Of a DNA stretch of 64,000 nucleotides, positions 35,775 to 45,439 are shown one piece after another. Source of the DNA: Micrococcaceae bacterium Sec5.1 (GTDB lineage: Bacteria > Actinomycetota > Actinomycetes > Actinomycetales > Micrococcaceae); the NCBI GenBank assembly GCA_039636795.1, contig CP143430.1, positions 1,736,001 to 1,800,000 of the forward strand, in the 5' to 3' direction. Both the position numbers and the translations under genes were made by a program. Within the stretch, counting starts at the first letter, position 1. Every line of letters begins with the position of its first letter. Below the pieces are notes generated by a model that worked only from the letters and a program-made list of their open reading frames with translations, was not told where the DNA came from and searched no databases.

Positions 35775-37427
35775 ATGGCCGAAGCTCGTCAGCCCACCGC
35801 GAATACCGTCCCATTGGACGCAAAACAGCACTATTCTGGATATGCCGAACAGTCTAAGGAGACCATGACCACCCAGAAGCACTCCGGATCCGATTCCGAC
35901 GCCCAGGACATGAGTCCTGAACAAATCCAGGCCGTCATTGACCGGATTCTTTCCAAGGATGTACCCGCACAGGCATCCGATGACAATGATGCCAAAGGTG
36001 TTTTCGGCAGGGCACAAGCGATCTCCACGCTTGACCACGAACACAGCATTTACGACGGCGACCAGGAAGACCTGGCGGACCGACGTGCGCTCCGCCGCAC
36101 CGCGGGCCTTTCCACCGAACTCGAAGACGTCACAGAGGTTGAGTACCGGCAGCTGCGCCTGGAGCGCGTTGTCCTGGCTGGCCTGTGGACAGAAGGCACT
36201 TTGGCTGACGCCGAGAATTCGCTTCGCGAACTCGCAGCATTGGCAGAGACAGCAGGATCCGAGGTCCTTGACGGCCTGGTTCAGCGGCGCACAAAGCCGG
36301 ACCCCGGCACGTTCCTCGGATCGGGCAAGGCGCAGGAACTCAAGGACATCGTGGCCGCCACTGGCGCCGATACCGTGGTGGTCGACACCGAACTTTCCCC
36401 CTCGCAGCGACGCGGACTCGAGGACATCGTCAAGGTCAAGGTGGTGGACAGGACCACGCTGATCCTGGATATCTTCGCGCAGCATGCCAAGAGTCGCGAA
36501 GGTAAGGCACAGGTTGAACTCGCACAACTCGAGTACCTGCTCCCCAGGCTCCGTGGTTGGGGTGACTCCATGTCCCGTCAGGCCGGTGGCCAAGTGGGTG
36601 GAGCCGGTGCCGGTATGGGTTCCCGTGGTCCAGGCGAAACAAAGATCGAGCTCGATCGCCGAAGGATCCGGACGCGCATGGCCAAGCTGCGTCGGGAGAT
36701 CGCCGCGATGAAGCCGGCGCGCGAGACCAAGCGGGCCAACCGCCGTCGTAATGCCGTGCCTTCGGTGGCTATCGCCGGCTACACCAACGCTGGAAAGTCT
36801 TCGCTCCTGAACCGGCTGACCGATGCTGGGGTGCTGGTGGAAAATGCCCTGTTCGCCACCCTGGACCCGACCGTCAGGAAGGCACAGACCCCGGATGGCA
36901 TCGGCTACACGCTGGCTGACACCGTTGGATTCGTCCGCTCGCTGCCTACGCAGCTGGTGGAAGCCTTCCGCTCCACGTTGGAGGAAGTTGCGGACGCAGA
37001 CCTGATCCTGCACGTCGTGGACGCCTCCCACCCGGACCCGGAAGGACAAATCGCAGCTGTGCGTGCTGTCTTCACCGAGGTGGACGCCCGCAAGGTTCCG
37101 GAAATCATCGTCCTGAACAAGGTGGACGTTGCGGATCCTTTCGTGGTGGAACGCCTGAAGCAGAAGGAGCCGCGGCACGCCGTGGTTTCCACCCGCACGG
37201 GCCAGGGCATACCTGAACTCCTCGAAGAGATCAGCCGGTCGATTCCCCGGCCGGGAGTCCGCCTCGAGGTCCTCATCCCGTACGACCGTGGTGACATGGT
37301 CAACAAGCTGCACAACTCCGATTCGGAAATCCTGAGCCTCGAGCACGAGGAAAACGGGACCCGCGTGGTGGCCATGGTCCGTGAGGGATTGGCCGCCGAG
37401 CTGGAGTCATTCGTCAGCAATGGTTGA
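35775..37427 (+). CDS. hflX: GTPase HflX
   Basis: 550 aa. Ribosome-associated GTPase that splits stalled ribosomes. The N-terminal HflX domain has GTFLGSGKAQEL and a Gly-rich linker GGQVGGAGAGMGSRGPGETKIE. The G domain has G1 GYTNAGKSSL (about residue 335), switch LFATLDPTVR, DTVGFVRSLP (G3) and LNKVDV (G4). ATG 35775 follows AGGAGG by 6 nt. A later ATG at 35865 also has a possible SD. The N-terminal ~120 residues are longer than in E. coli HflX. Confidence 0.94.
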   Translation: MAEARQPTANTVPLDAKQHYSGYAEQSKETMTTQKHSGSDSDAQDMSPEQIQAVIDRILSKDVPAQASDDNDAKGVFGRAQAISTLDHEHSIYDGDQEDLADRRALRRTAGLSTELEDVTEVEYRQLRLERVVLAGLWTEGTLADAENSLRELAALAETAGSEVLDGLVQRRTKPDPGTFLGSGKAQELKDIVAATGADTVVVDTELSPSQRRGLEDIVKVKVVDRTTLILDIFAQHAKSREGKAQVELAQLEYLLPRLRGWGDSMSRQAGGQVGGAGAGMGSRGPGETKIELDRRRIRTRMAKLRREIAAMKPARETKRANRRRNAVPSVAIAGYTNAGKSSLLNRLTDAGVLVENALFATLDPTVRKAQTPDGIGYTLADTVGFVRSLPTQLVEAFRSTLEEVADADLILHVVDASHPDPEGQIAAVRAVFTEVDARKVPEIIVLNKVDVADPFVVERLKQKEPRHAVVSTRTGQGIPELLEEISRSIPRPGVRLEVLIPYDRGDMVNKLHNSDSEILSLEHEENGTRVVAMVREGLAAELESFVSNG

Positions 37428-39477
37428 GAAGGTGGCGGCGGACGCCGTCGAGTCGGTGGGGGAGAAGTTCACCCTCGAGTTGTTGGACAAAGCAGTTGCT
37501 GGAATGGGCGGTCAAAGCCGTTCAGGCCAGCACGAAATGGCACGGCAAGTCACCAGGGCCATCGAGTCCGGTGAACATTTGCTGGTCCAGGCGGGAACGG
37601 GAACGGGTAAGTCCTTGGCTTACCTGATTCCGTTGATCGCCCATTCCATGGACAGCGACAAACCGACGCTGGTGTCCACCGCTACCTTGGCCCTGCAAAC
37701 ACAGATTGTGGGCAGGGACCTGCCCCGGCTATTGGAGACCATAAGCCCGGCCCTCGAGCGTCCTGTGAACGTGGCACTCGTCAAGGGCCGGGCGAACTAT
37801 GTTTGCCTGCAAAAGCTGGAGGGCGGCTTCCCCAGCGAAGAGCCGTCCGAGGGCCAACTTTTTTCCCTGGGTGAGGACACCAGCGTGCCGCATTTCGCAG
37901 CGGCGGTTGGCGGCCCGTCGTCGCAATTGGGCAAGGAAGTGGTCCGGCTCCGCGAGTGGGCCGAAAAGACGGCCACGGGCGACCGCGATGAACTGATGCC
38001 GGGGGTGACGGATCGGGCCTGGAGGCAGGTCTCCGTGACGTCAATGGAGTGTTTGGGGGCACAGAAGTGCCCACTCGCTGAGGAATGCTTCAGCGAGCAG
38101 GCACGGGCCCGGGCGGCTGAGGCGGACGTCGTGGTCACCAACCATGCCATGCTTGCCGTCAGTGCCTTCGAAGGGCTTGCTGTACTGCCCGAGTACGACG
38201 TCGTTGTGGTTGATGAAGCTCATGAGCTGCAGGACAGGGTCACGGGGGCCGTCACGGGCCAGCTGTCCGTAGCAATGGTGCATGCTGCGGCTTCGAGCGC
38301 GCGTAAGCACACCGCCATTACCGTAGACGCCCTGAACGCGGCAGCCGACCGACTGGACATGGCCATTGCCGGAGTCCCCAACGGACTGCTGCCCAACGGG
38401 CTCAACGACGAACAACTGGACTGCCTGGACCAACTGCGTGATGCCACACGCGCTGCGTTGTCTGACTCGAAGACTGACTCTTCAAACGCGGTCGACGGCG
38501 GCCGGCAGCTTGCGCGCTCACGGCTCATGCTCATTCTGGAACTGTGCGAGCGGATGCTCGCAGCCAAGGAGAACCGTGAAGTGGTGTGGTTCTCCAGGAA
38601 CAGCACCTTCGATCCCCAGCAGGGGTACTCCCCGCCGGATGAGACCGCGCCCGCACTGATCAACATCGCTCCGCTTAGCGTTGCCGGCCGGCTGCGGGAA
38701 GGCCTTTTCGCAGGGCACACAGTGGTGCTTACTTCTGCCACGCTCGCTATTGGATCCGCCTTTGAGCCTGCCGCCGGTGGCCTGGGGCTGATTGGAGAGG
38801 GTGCACCGAGCTGGACTGGGTTGGACGTCGGATCGCCTTTTGATTATCCGAAGCAGGGCGTCCTTTACGTGGCCAAGCACCTGCCCAAGCCCGGCAGGGG
38901 CACTTCTCCCGAGGCACTGGATGAGCTTGAAGACCTCATCCGTGCTTCCGGTGGGGGAGCCCTGTGCCTCTTCTCCTCACGTCGGGCGGCCGAGGAAGCC
39001 GCAGAGGCGATGCGTCCACGTCTGGATGTGGACATCCTCTGCCAAGGCGAATCCACTATGGCAGCGCTCGTGAAGCAGTTTGCCGACGAACCGGACACCT
39101 GCCTCTTTGGCACGATGTCCTTGTGGCAGGGCGTCGACGTCCCTGGCGGTTCATGCCGCCTTGTGGTGATTGACCGCATTCCGTTCCCGAGGCCGGACGA
39201 CCCGCTGATGACCGCACGCTCGCGAGCTGTTGCGCAGTCCGGGGGCAACGGGTTCATGGCGGTGTCAGCTACGCACGCGGCAATTCGCCTGGCACAGGGG
39301 GCAGGACGCCTCATTCGCTCCACTGGCGACAAAGGCGTGGTCGCCGTGCTGGACTCACGGCTTTCCACGGAACGGTACGGCGCGTTCCTGCGCGCAGCTT
39401 TGCCACCCTTCTGGGCAACGACGGATCGCAATGTTGTGCGCGGCGTCCTGGAACGCTTGGGCGCAAAGACAACGTAG
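37420..39477 (+). CDS. dinG: DinG-like ATP-dependent DNA helicase (XPD family)
   Basis: 685 aa. Superfamily 2 helicase. Walker A is GTGTGKS (residues 59-65) and the DEAH box is VVVDEAHELQD. Four cysteines between motifs I and II (C129, C211, C217, C223) are spaced like the XPD/DinG 4Fe-4S cluster. The C-terminal motifs include GTMSLWQGVDVPG and QGAGRLIRS. It overlaps the hflX end by 8 nt and converges on lexA with only 10 nt between stop codons. No SOS box precedes it. Confidence 0.92.
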   Translation: MVEKVAADAVESVGEKFTLELLDKAVAGMGGQSRSGQHEMARQVTRAIESGEHLLVQAGTGTGKSLAYLIPLIAHSMDSDKPTLVSTATLALQTQIVGRDLPRLLETISPALERPVNVALVKGRANYVCLQKLEGGFPSEEPSEGQLFSLGEDTSVPHFAAAVGGPSSQLGKEVVRLREWAEKTATGDRDELMPGVTDRAWRQVSVTSMECLGAQKCPLAEECFSEQARARAAEADVVVTNHAMLAVSAFEGLAVLPEYDVVVVDEAHELQDRVTGAVTGQLSVAMVHAAASSARKHTAITVDALNAAADRLDMAIAGVPNGLLPNGLNDEQLDCLDQLRDATRAALSDSKTDSSNAVDGGRQLARSRLMLILELCERMLAAKENREVVWFSRNSTFDPQQGYSPPDETAPALINIAPLSVAGRLREGLFAGHTVVLTSATLAIGSAFEPAAGGLGLIGEGAPSWTGLDVGSPFDYPKQGVLYVAKHLPKPGRGTSPEALDELEDLIRASGGGALCLFSSRRAAEEAAEAMRPRLDVDILCQGESTMAALVKQFADEPDTCLFGTMSLWQGVDVPGGSCRLVVIDRIPFPRPDDPLMTARSRAVAQSGGNGFMAVSATHAAIRLAQGAGRLIRSTGDKGVVAVLDSRLSTERYGAFLRAALPPFWATTDRNVVRGVLERLGAKTT

Positions 39478-39487
39478 GCAAACGCCC

Positions 39488-40231
39488 CTAAAGGGAGCGC
39501 AGGACCGAGACGACCTTGCCCATAATGGTGGCCTGGTCTCCCAGTATCGGTTCGTACTGCGTGTTCTGGGGGAGCAGCCATGTGTGGCCGTCCCGCTGGC
39601 GGAAGGTTTTTACCGTGGCTTCGTCATCCAGGAGTGCTGCCACGATGTCACCGTTGATGGCGTCATTCTGGCGCCGGACAACTACCCAGTCACCGTCACA
39701 AATTGCGGCATCGATCATGGAGTCACCAGCGACCTTCAGCATGAACAGTTCGCCGTGGCCCACCAGTTGCCGGGGCAGGGGCAGGACGTCCTCAATAGTC
39801 TGGTCTGCGAGGATGGGGCCACCGGCCGCGATGCGTCCCACCAGGGGCACCATGGCAGTGTCGCTGGCACTGGCCAACTCCGTCACGGCGAGTCCACCTG
39901 CACTACGCAGTGTGGTAGCTGCTTCGACTCCGGGAATTGTCCCGCCGTCAAGGGTCAAAGGCATGAGGACTTCCATGGCGCGGGGGCGCTTGGGATCTCT
40001 GCGCAGGTAGCCCAGCTTCTCCAACTGGGAGAGCTGATGGGTGACGCTGGACAGGCTCGCCAGACCAACGGTGTCACCAATTTCGCGCATGCTGGGCGGA
40101 TAGCCGTTGTCATTGACGGACCGCTGGATGGTTTCCAGGATTTTCTTCTGCCGGACAGTCAGGCTTTTGGGACTCTTTTGAGGCTGCTGGCTCCGCAGGG
40201 GTGCCCCGCCGCCGGTGGCTTTCGCTGCCAT
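39488..40231 (-). CDS. lexA: SOS repressor LexA
   Basis: 247 aa. The N-terminal winged helix is [53 protein letters not shown]. The C-terminal S24 self-cleaving domain has cleavage site A136-G137 (RIAAGGP), nucleophile S171 ([13 protein letters not shown]) and general base K208 (ATVKTF). ATG 40231 is chosen (AAGGG upstream); GTG 40264 is open but lacks a ribosome site. An SOS box at 40375 lies in its upstream region, implying autoregulation. Confidence 0.97.
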   Translation of the reverse strand: MAAKATGGGAPLRSQQPQKSPKSLTVRQKKILETIQRSVNDNGYPPSMREIGDTVGLASLSSVTHQLSQLEKLGYLRRDPKRPRAMEVLMPLTLDGGTIPGVEAATTLRSAGGLAVTELASASDTAMVPLVGRIAAGGPILADQTIEDVLPLPRQLVGHGELFMLKVAGDSMIDAAICDGDWVVVRRQNDAINGDIVAALLDDEATVKTFRQRDGHTWLLPQNTQYEPILGDQATIMGKVVSVLRSL

Positions 40232-40374
40232 GTTCGCCAATGCCCTTCTGTTCCGCCCGGTCACGGTCTGAAGTGTGCCCGGGGATGTTGGATCTGAAAA
40301 AATGTCAGACCCTCCTGTTCCACTGAAACAGTGCCTGTTTCTTCACTCAAACCTAGGCCAGGCACAGGCGTTTA

Positions 40375-40390
40375 TCAAACATTCGTTCTA
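40375..40390. promoter_or_regulatory. SOS (LexA) box, lexA-proximal
   Basis: TCAAACATTCGTTCTA matches 10 of 12 consensus positions and lies about 145 nt upstream of the chosen lexA start. On the minus strand it is followed directly by a GATAAA-type -10 candidate. Confidence 0.6.
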
Positions 40391-40441
40391 GCGAGTCTCG
40401 ACACCGTTCGTTGATAAGTGCTAAAAATGTCATAGCAAGGT

Positions 40442-40457
40442 TCGAATATGTGTTCTA
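40442..40457. promoter_or_regulatory. SOS (LexA) box, LysM-gene-proximal
   Basis: TCGAATATGTGTTCTA matches 10 of 12 consensus positions and overlaps a TATAAA hexamer (40456-40461) oriented toward the LysM gene. Confidence 0.7.
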
Positions 40458-40586
40458 TAAAAGTTGAACCTGGCTCGGATGTTCGAAGAAAGTGTTCGAA
40501 TATCCGGGGCGGGTCCAACGAACACAAGGAATTGGCAGCCGGCAACGGGCATCCGATGCAGGCAATCGCTCAGAAGGGCTCAGCTC

Positions 40587-40946
40587 ATGTCCGCAATCTC
40601 TACGTTCCACGAATTCCGCAACACCCCGGCGCCTACGCGTCTCCGGCTTACCCGGCGCGGCAGGATCGTGTTCTTCGGCATCCCCGCCATGCTGCTGCTT
40701 GCCGCGCTGCTGAGCCTTGCCGGCTTCATCAACTCTCCGGCCAAGGCTTCGGATTCCCAGTCCCAACTGCAGCCGCCGGTGGCCGTCACGGTTACTGTCC
40801 AGCCCGGGCAGTCACTGTGGGGCATCGCCGGTGCGGCTGCGCCGGAGCGGGACCCGCGTGATGTCATCGCAGAAATCATCCAGTTGAACGATCTCCGCGG
40901 GGGACGCATCCAACCCGGCCAGCAACTGTTCGTTCCCGCGAACTGA
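40587..40946 (+). CDS. LysM-domain membrane protein, probable SOS cell-division inhibitor (ChiZ/DivS-type position)
   Basis: 119 aa. A basic cytosolic N-terminus (RLRLTRRGR), one transmembrane helix (residues ~27-48), then an external LysM peptidoglycan-binding domain (residues ~69-117: VTVQPGQSLWGIAG ... IQPGQQLFVP). AGAAGGG precedes ATG 40587. Divergence from lexA with an SOS box matches Rv2719c/ChiZ of M. tuberculosis and DivS of Corynebacterium, which block division during DNA damage. The role here is inferred from position and domain. Confidence 0.87.
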   Translation: MSAISTFHEFRNTPAPTRLRLTRRGRIVFFGIPAMLLLAALLSLAGFINSPAKASDSQSQLQPPVAVTVTVQPGQSLWGIAGAAAPERDPRDVIAEIIQLNDLRGGRIQPGQQLFVPAN

Positions 40947-40949
40947 GTG

Positions 40950-40979
40950 GCCAGGGGGCTATGGGTCACCGTCCCTGGC
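40950..40979 (+). terminator. Possible terminator after the LysM gene
   Basis: GCCAGGG (40950-40956) pairs with CCCTGGC (40973-40979) over a 16-nt loop, 3 nt after the stop codon. No T-run. Confidence 0.4.
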
Positions 40980-41011
40980 GTCACAGTTACTCTGCAGTCG
41001 CACCGGCACCT

Positions 41012-41017
41012 TAAACT
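41012..41017 (+). promoter_or_regulatory. -10 hexamer of hisC
   Basis: TAAACT, 6 nt before GTG 41024. It favours GTG 41024 over the TTG at 41021. Confidence 0.5.
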
Positions 41018-41023
41018 GTCTTG

Positions 41024-42142
41024 GTGAGTGACCAGCTTGAGCGACTTGACCGACTTCCCCTCCGGACCAACCTGCGTGGACTGAGCCCCTATGGCGCGCC
41101 GCAGCTTGATGTCCCCATTTTGCTCAACGTCAACGAGAACACCCATGGCGTGCCGGCCGATGTGCAAGCGGCCATTACCGAGGCCGTTGCGGCCGCGGCC
41201 ACGGGCCTGAACCGATACCCTGACCGCGAGTTCACCGAACTTCGTGAATCCCTCGCCGATTACCTCGGTCACGGGCTTTCCGCGGACAACATCTGGGCGG
41301 CCAACGGCTCCAACGAGGTCCTGCAGCAGATTCTGCAGGCCTTCGGAGGTCCGGGGCGCAAGGCATTGGGCTTCCCTCCCACGTATTCCATGTACCCGTT
41401 GCTTGCCAGTGGCACGGACACTGAGTACGTCCGTGGAGTGCGAGCTGATGACTATGGCCTGGACGCGGCTTCTGCTGCCGCCCAGGTGAAGGAGACTGGC
41501 GCGAATATCGTGTTCCTGTGCTCTCCGAACAACCCCACGGGAACGGGACTGGGGCTGGACGTCGTCGAAGCTGTGTACGAAGCCGGCGATGCCAGCCAGG
41601 CTATCGTCATCGTGGACGAGGCCTACCACGAGTTTGCGCACGACAACACGCCGAGCGCGCTGACGCTTCTTCCCGGGCGGGAGCGTTTGATCGTCTCGCG
41701 CACCATGAGCAAGGCCTTTGCCCTTGCAGGTGCACGCCTGGGCTACATGGCCGCCGCACCTGAGGTTACTGATGCCATCAGGCTCGTCCGGCTGCCGTAC
41801 CACCTCTCAGCGGTCACGCAAGCCACGGCCCTGGCTGCCCTCAACCACCGCGAAGCGCTCATGGCCGACGTCGAGGACATCAAGGTCCAACGCGACCGCA
41901 TTGTGACCGAGCTCCTCCGAATGGGACTCAAGCCTGCGGCCTCGGACTCAAACTACGTTTTCTTCGGTGGGCTTTCGAACCCGCACGCGATCTGGCAGGG
42001 CCTGCTGGATGCGGGCGTCCTGATCCGTGACGTCGGCATTCCAGGACACCTGCGGGTGACTGCGGGAACGGAAAAGGAAACAACGGCCTTCCTTGAGGCC
42101 TTGGAAGCCCTTCTGGACAGCCCTGCGTCCCAGCCCAACTAA
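41024..42142 (+). CDS. hisC: Histidinol-phosphate aminotransferase HisC
   Basis: 372 aa. PLP enzyme converting imidazole-acetol phosphate to histidinol phosphate. [33 protein letters not shown] and [10 protein letters not shown] are characteristic, and the Schiff-base Lys is in [18 protein letters not shown]. First gene of a histidine cluster (hisC-hisB-hisH-small ORF-priA). hisD, hisF, hisG and hisE are not in the window. Confidence 0.95.
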   Translation: MSDQLERLDRLPLRTNLRGLSPYGAPQLDVPILLNVNENTHGVPADVQAAITEAVAAAATGLNRYPDREFTELRESLADYLGHGLSADNIWAANGSNEVLQQILQAFGGPGRKALGFPPTYSMYPLLASGTDTEYVRGVRADDYGLDAASAAAQVKETGANIVFLCSPNNPTGTGLGLDVVEAVYEAGDASQAIVIVDEAYHEFAHDNTPSALTLLPGRERLIVSRTMSKAFALAGARLGYMAAAPEVTDAIRLVRLPYHLSAVTQATALAALNHREALMADVEDIKVQRDRIVTELLRMGLKPAASDSNYVFFGGLSNPHAIWQGLLDAGVLIRDVGIPGHLRVTAGTEKETTAFLEALEALLDSPASQPN

Positions 42143-42188
42143 ACTTGTCAATAGACCCACCCCATTCTTCGTGTATAAGGACGTCCCA

Positions 42189-42815
42189 ATGAGCGAAACC
42201 GGCGCCACGCCGTCCGCTGACCGCACTGCGCGCATGGAGCGCACCACCAGCGAATCCTCCGTCCTGGTGGAGATCAACCTGGATGGCACCGGTGTCTCGG
42301 ACATCAGCACCACGGTTCCCTTCTATGACCACATGCTGACGGCGTTGTGCAAGCACTCCCTGATCGACATGACCGTCAAGGCCACGGGTGACACCCACAT
42401 CGATGCCCACCACACCGTGGAGGATGTGGCCATTACTTTTGGTGAGGTCTTGCGTACTGCCTTGGGCAACAAAGCCGGAATCCGCCGCTTTGGTGAAGCT
42501 ACGGTTCCATTGGACGAAGCCTTGGCGCACGCTGTCGTGGATGTTTCGGGGCGCCCATATCTGGTACACGGAGGAGAACCCGCGGGGCAGGAGTACCACC
42601 TCATCGGTGGCCACTTCACGGGTTCGTTGACCCGTCACGTCTTTGAAGCCATCACGTTGCACGCCGGTATCTGCCTGCACATGAACGTCCTTGCAGGCCG
42701 CGATCCGCACCACATCGTCGAGGCCCAGTTCAAAGCCTTCGCGCGGGCTCTTCGCTCGGCAGTGGAGTCGGATCCCCGAGTCGAGGGCATTCCATCCACC
42801 AAGGGGGCGCTATGA
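42189..42815 (+). CDS. hisB: Imidazoleglycerol-phosphate dehydratase HisB
   Basis: 208 aa, monofunctional. Mn-binding motifs are [27 protein letters not shown] and a second set [33 protein letters not shown]. No N-terminal phosphatase domain, as usual outside enterobacteria. AAGGA precedes ATG 42189. It overlaps hisH by 4 nt. Confidence 0.96.
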   Translation: MSETGATPSADRTARMERTTSESSVLVEINLDGTGVSDISTTVPFYDHMLTALCKHSLIDMTVKATGDTHIDAHHTVEDVAITFGEVLRTALGNKAGIRRFGEATVPLDEALAHAVVDVSGRPYLVHGGEPAGQEYHLIGGHFTGSLTRHVFEAITLHAGICLHMNVLAGRDPHHIVEAQFKAFARALRSAVESDPRVEGIPSTKGAL

Positions 42816-43573
42816 GCGGGCAAATCCTGAAGGACGGTGCGGTTACTGACGCTTCGGCTAACCTCAAGCCGGAGTCGCCTGAAGGTAAGCCCACGGTTAC
42901 GGTGCTGGACTACGGTTCGGGCAACGTCCGTTCGGCCGTTCGCGCCCTTGAGCGTGCCGGCGCCGAAGTGGTTCTCAGCTCCAAGCCTGAGGATGTGCTG
43001 AATGCCGACGGGCTGCTGGTCCCCGGCGTCGGCGCCTTTGAAACGGTAATGAAGGAACTCAAGGCCGTCGATGCCATCCGCATGATCGGCCGCCGCGTCG
43101 CAGGTGGGCGGCCCGTCCTGGCAATCTGCGTTGGGCTGCAGGTGCTCTTCGAAGCCGGAGTCGAGCACGGCACCGAGTCCGAGGGCATGGCCGAATGGCC
43201 GGGCAAGGTTGAACTCCTTCCCGCCCCTGTGGTTCCCCACATGGGTTGGAACACGGTGGACGTCCCTGAAGGATCAAAGCTTTTCGCGGGCGTTGAGCAG
43301 GAACGCTTCTACTTTGTGCACTCATACGGTGTGCAGGAGTGGAACTTCGACGTCGTCCAGCCTCGGATGGCCCCACCTCTGGTGACCTGGTCCGAGCACG
43401 GCGCACGCTTTATCGCCGCTGTCGAAAACGGCCCCCTGTGCGCAACCCAGTTCCACCCTGAGAAATCCGGAGACGCCGGGGCGCGCCTCCTGCGCAACTG
43501 GGTGGACGGCCTTCGCAAGCCTGGATCCACGGTGGCACAGGCTCCGGCAGCGGACGATCGTGGTGCAGCCTAG
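42812..43573 (+). CDS. hisH: Imidazole glycerol phosphate synthase glutaminase subunit HisH
   Basis: 253 aa. Class I glutamine amidotransferase supplying ammonia to HisF. Triad: C106 (AICVGLQ), H215 and E217 (QFHPEKSG). The domain begins at [13 protein letters not shown] (residue ~31), so a polar N-terminal extension of about 27 residues and an Ala-rich tail are extra to the typical ~205-210 aa protein. The first codons overlap hisB. Confidence 0.95.
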   Translation: MSGQILKDGAVTDASANLKPESPEGKPTVTVLDYGSGNVRSAVRALERAGAEVVLSSKPEDVLNADGLLVPGVGAFETVMKELKAVDAIRMIGRRVAGGRPVLAICVGLQVLFEAGVEHGTESEGMAEWPGKVELLPAPVVPHMGWNTVDVPEGSKLFAGVEQERFYFVHSYGVQEWNFDVVQPRMAPPLVTWSEHGARFIAAVENGPLCATQFHPEKSGDAGARLLRNWVDGLRKPGSTVAQAPAADDRGAA

Positions 43574-43732
43574 ATGTGGTCGGTAGTGCTCATGGGCCTT
43601 GCCGGCGTGCTGGTGGGTGGAGGTATCTCTTTTCACCAGCAGAAGAAGCCACTGTGGGTTTCCGTTTCCTTCTATGTGCTCGCGGGGATGTCCCTGCTGG
43701 CCGCCTATCTCCTGACGCTGCCTGGCAACTGA
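43574..43732 (+). CDS. 52-aa membrane protein inside the his cluster
   Basis: Starts at the base after the hisH stop (TAG ATG). The peptide MWSVVLMGLAGVLVGGGI forms helix 1, then SFHQQKKP is a basic loop, and helix 2 is SVSFYVLAGMSLLAAYLL, ending LPGN. This gives two membrane helices joined by a cytosolic-type loop. I see no known motif. Position between hisH and priA and coding-like third-position GC suggest a real gene. Function unknown. Confidence 0.75.
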   Translation: MWSVVLMGLAGVLVGGGISFHQQKKPLWVSVSFYVLAGMSLLAAYLLTLPGN

Positions 43733-43765
43733 CGCCTCGCATCCCCATCAACTCCTAGGACACAC

Positions 43766-44509
43766 ATGACCACCTCTGCCCAGTCCGTTCTGGAACTCCT
43801 CCCCGCCGTCGACATCGTTGATGGCCAGGCAGTCCGCCTGCTGCAAGGCGAGGCAGGCTCGGAAACCAGTTACGGCACGCCCCTCGAAGCTGCCTTGAAC
43901 TGGCAGAACGCCGGTGCTGAGTGGGTGCACATGGTGGACCTCGACGCCGCTTTTGGCCGTGGCAACAACGCGGACCTCATTAGCGAGGTCGTGTCCCAGC
44001 TCAACGTCAAGGTTGAGTTGTCCGGCGGCCTGCGGGATGACGAGTCGCTGGAACGGGCCCTGGAATTGGGCGTGGAGCGGGTGAACCTCGGTACAGCAGC
44101 ATTGGAGAACCCTGAATGGACACGGCGCGCCATTGACCGCTTCGGTGACAAGATCGCCGTCGGCCTCGATGTCCGTGGTACCACCCTGGCCGGTCGCGGC
44201 TGGACCAAAGAAGGCGGCGACCTCTGGGAAGTTCTTGCCCGCTTGGAGGACGCCGGCTGCGCACGCTACGTGGTCACCGACGTCACCAAAGACGGAACCC
44301 TGCAAGGTCCAAATGTTGACTTGCTGCGCCAAATGGTGGAGAAAACGGGTAAGCCCGTGGTGGCTTCAGGTGGTATCTCCAGCCTTGAGGATCTTCGCGT
44401 GCTTCGTGAACTCGTGCCCCTGGGCGTTGAGGGCGCGATTGTTGGCAAAGCCCTTTATGCAGGTGCTTTCACCCTGCCCGAAGCGTTGGACGTAGCCGGT
44501 CGTCGTTGA
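43766..44509 (+). CDS. priA: Bifunctional HisA/TrpF isomerase PriA
   Basis: 247 aa TIM barrel. Isomerises ProFAR in histidine and PRA in tryptophan synthesis. Catalytic Asp pair D16 (PAVDIVDGQ) and D172 ([10 protein letters not shown]). AGRGW (R144, W146) matches the Arg/Trp pair known to switch active sites in M. tuberculosis PriA, which supports dual function. CTAGGACAC gives an AGGA site before ATG 43766. The stop overlaps the next start. Confidence 0.95.
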   Translation: MTTSAQSVLELLPAVDIVDGQAVRLLQGEAGSETSYGTPLEAALNWQNAGAEWVHMVDLDAAFGRGNNADLISEVVSQLNVKVELSGGLRDDESLERALELGVERVNLGTAALENPEWTRRAIDRFGDKIAVGLDVRGTTLAGRGWTKEGGDLWEVLARLEDAGCARYVVTDVTKDGTLQGPNVDLLRQMVEKTGKPVVASGGISSLEDLRVLRELVPLGVEGAIVGKALYAGAFTLPEALDVAGRR

Positions 44510-45387
44510 TGTCCGATTCACGACGCGAACTTCCAGGCCACATTGCTGCTGCCTTGGCCGGTGCCGGCGGAGCCACCGACTCGGCGGGGCAGCCTTGGGA
44601 AGGCCGCAGCCTTAGCGGTGACGATGTCAGGATCCACAATTTTGAGGACGACGACGGTTCGGCGGACTCAGGCTACCTCGCTGCCGTTGCTGCCCTGCTG
44701 AATGGGACGGGCAGTGAGGCGGAGGTTGTAGCTTCACTTGCGACCGCCCGGGTCTTCGTTCCCGTGGTAGCCCAGCTCGCCGAGGAAGCCGAAGGTGTTG
44801 ATGGGCTGCACGCGGACAAGCATGCCGATATGGCATTAGTCACACTCAAGGCCCCTGATGGTCGGAAGGCCATGCCGGTGTTCACGACGGCCGCTGCTCT
44901 TGAAGCCTGGCATGCGGACGCCCGGCCGGTAGCTGTTTATGCGGCAAGGGCTGCCCTTTCGGCCGTTTCCGAAGGCGCACAATTGCTGGTGCTGGACCCC
45001 GGTTCCGCGTTCACGTTCGTGGTTCGGCGGCCAGCCATGTGGGCGTTGGCGCAGCAGCGGGACTGGACGCCGTCTTACCTTGATGATCAACTGGAGTCTG
45101 CTCTCGCTTCACAGGCCGAGGCGTTTCCGGCGGTTCGCCGACTCAAAACACAGGCCGGTGGTGGCGTAGCCTGCCTGACGGCGGATGGCCGGACGGTCCC
45201 TGGCGGAGGCGCTGGCCCGGAACTGCGGATAGTGCTGTTCCTTGAGGACGGACTCGACGCCGCATCCGTCCAGTCGCTGGTGGCTGACCTGAATGAGGCG
45301 TGGGCGAAGCTGGAATCGTTTGCCGAGGGCGTCGACTCCATCGAAGTAAAACTGCAACGTGCGGCGCAGGAGCCTGGGCTGCACTAG
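44509..45387 (+). CDS. SseB-family protein
   Basis: 292 aa. ALAGAGGATDSAGQPWEGR, ADMALVTLKAPDGRKAMPVFTTAAALEAW and LLVLDPGSAFTFVVRR correspond to the SseB N-terminal-like domain common next to priA in actinobacteria. No enzymatic motif is seen. TGATG couples it to priA. Function unknown. Confidence 0.88.
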   Translation: MSDSRRELPGHIAAALAGAGGATDSAGQPWEGRSLSGDDVRIHNFEDDDGSADSGYLAAVAALLNGTGSEAEVVASLATARVFVPVVAQLAEEAEGVDGLHADKHADMALVTLKAPDGRKAMPVFTTAAALEAWHADARPVAVYAARAALSAVSEGAQLLVLDPGSAFTFVVRRPAMWALAQQRDWTPSYLDDQLESALASQAEAFPAVRRLKTQAGGGVACLTADGRTVPGGGAGPELRIVLFLEDGLDAASVQSLVADLNEAWAKLESFAEGVDSIEVKLQRAAQEPGLH

Positions 45388-45439
45388 CGGCAGTACCCGT
45401 CCACCGGGACTGCCCCGGGGGAACAAGAGGAATTAGTCC

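Noticed and set aside
40483..40499. Third SOS-like site, TCGAAG-N5-GTTCGA
   Set aside because: The spacer is 5 nt, not 4, so the half-sites are out of register for LexA.
43574..43732. Treating the small his-cluster ORF as noncoding spacer
   Set aside because: Frame is coupled to the hisH stop and encodes two clear hydrophobic helices, so it is kept as a probable gene.
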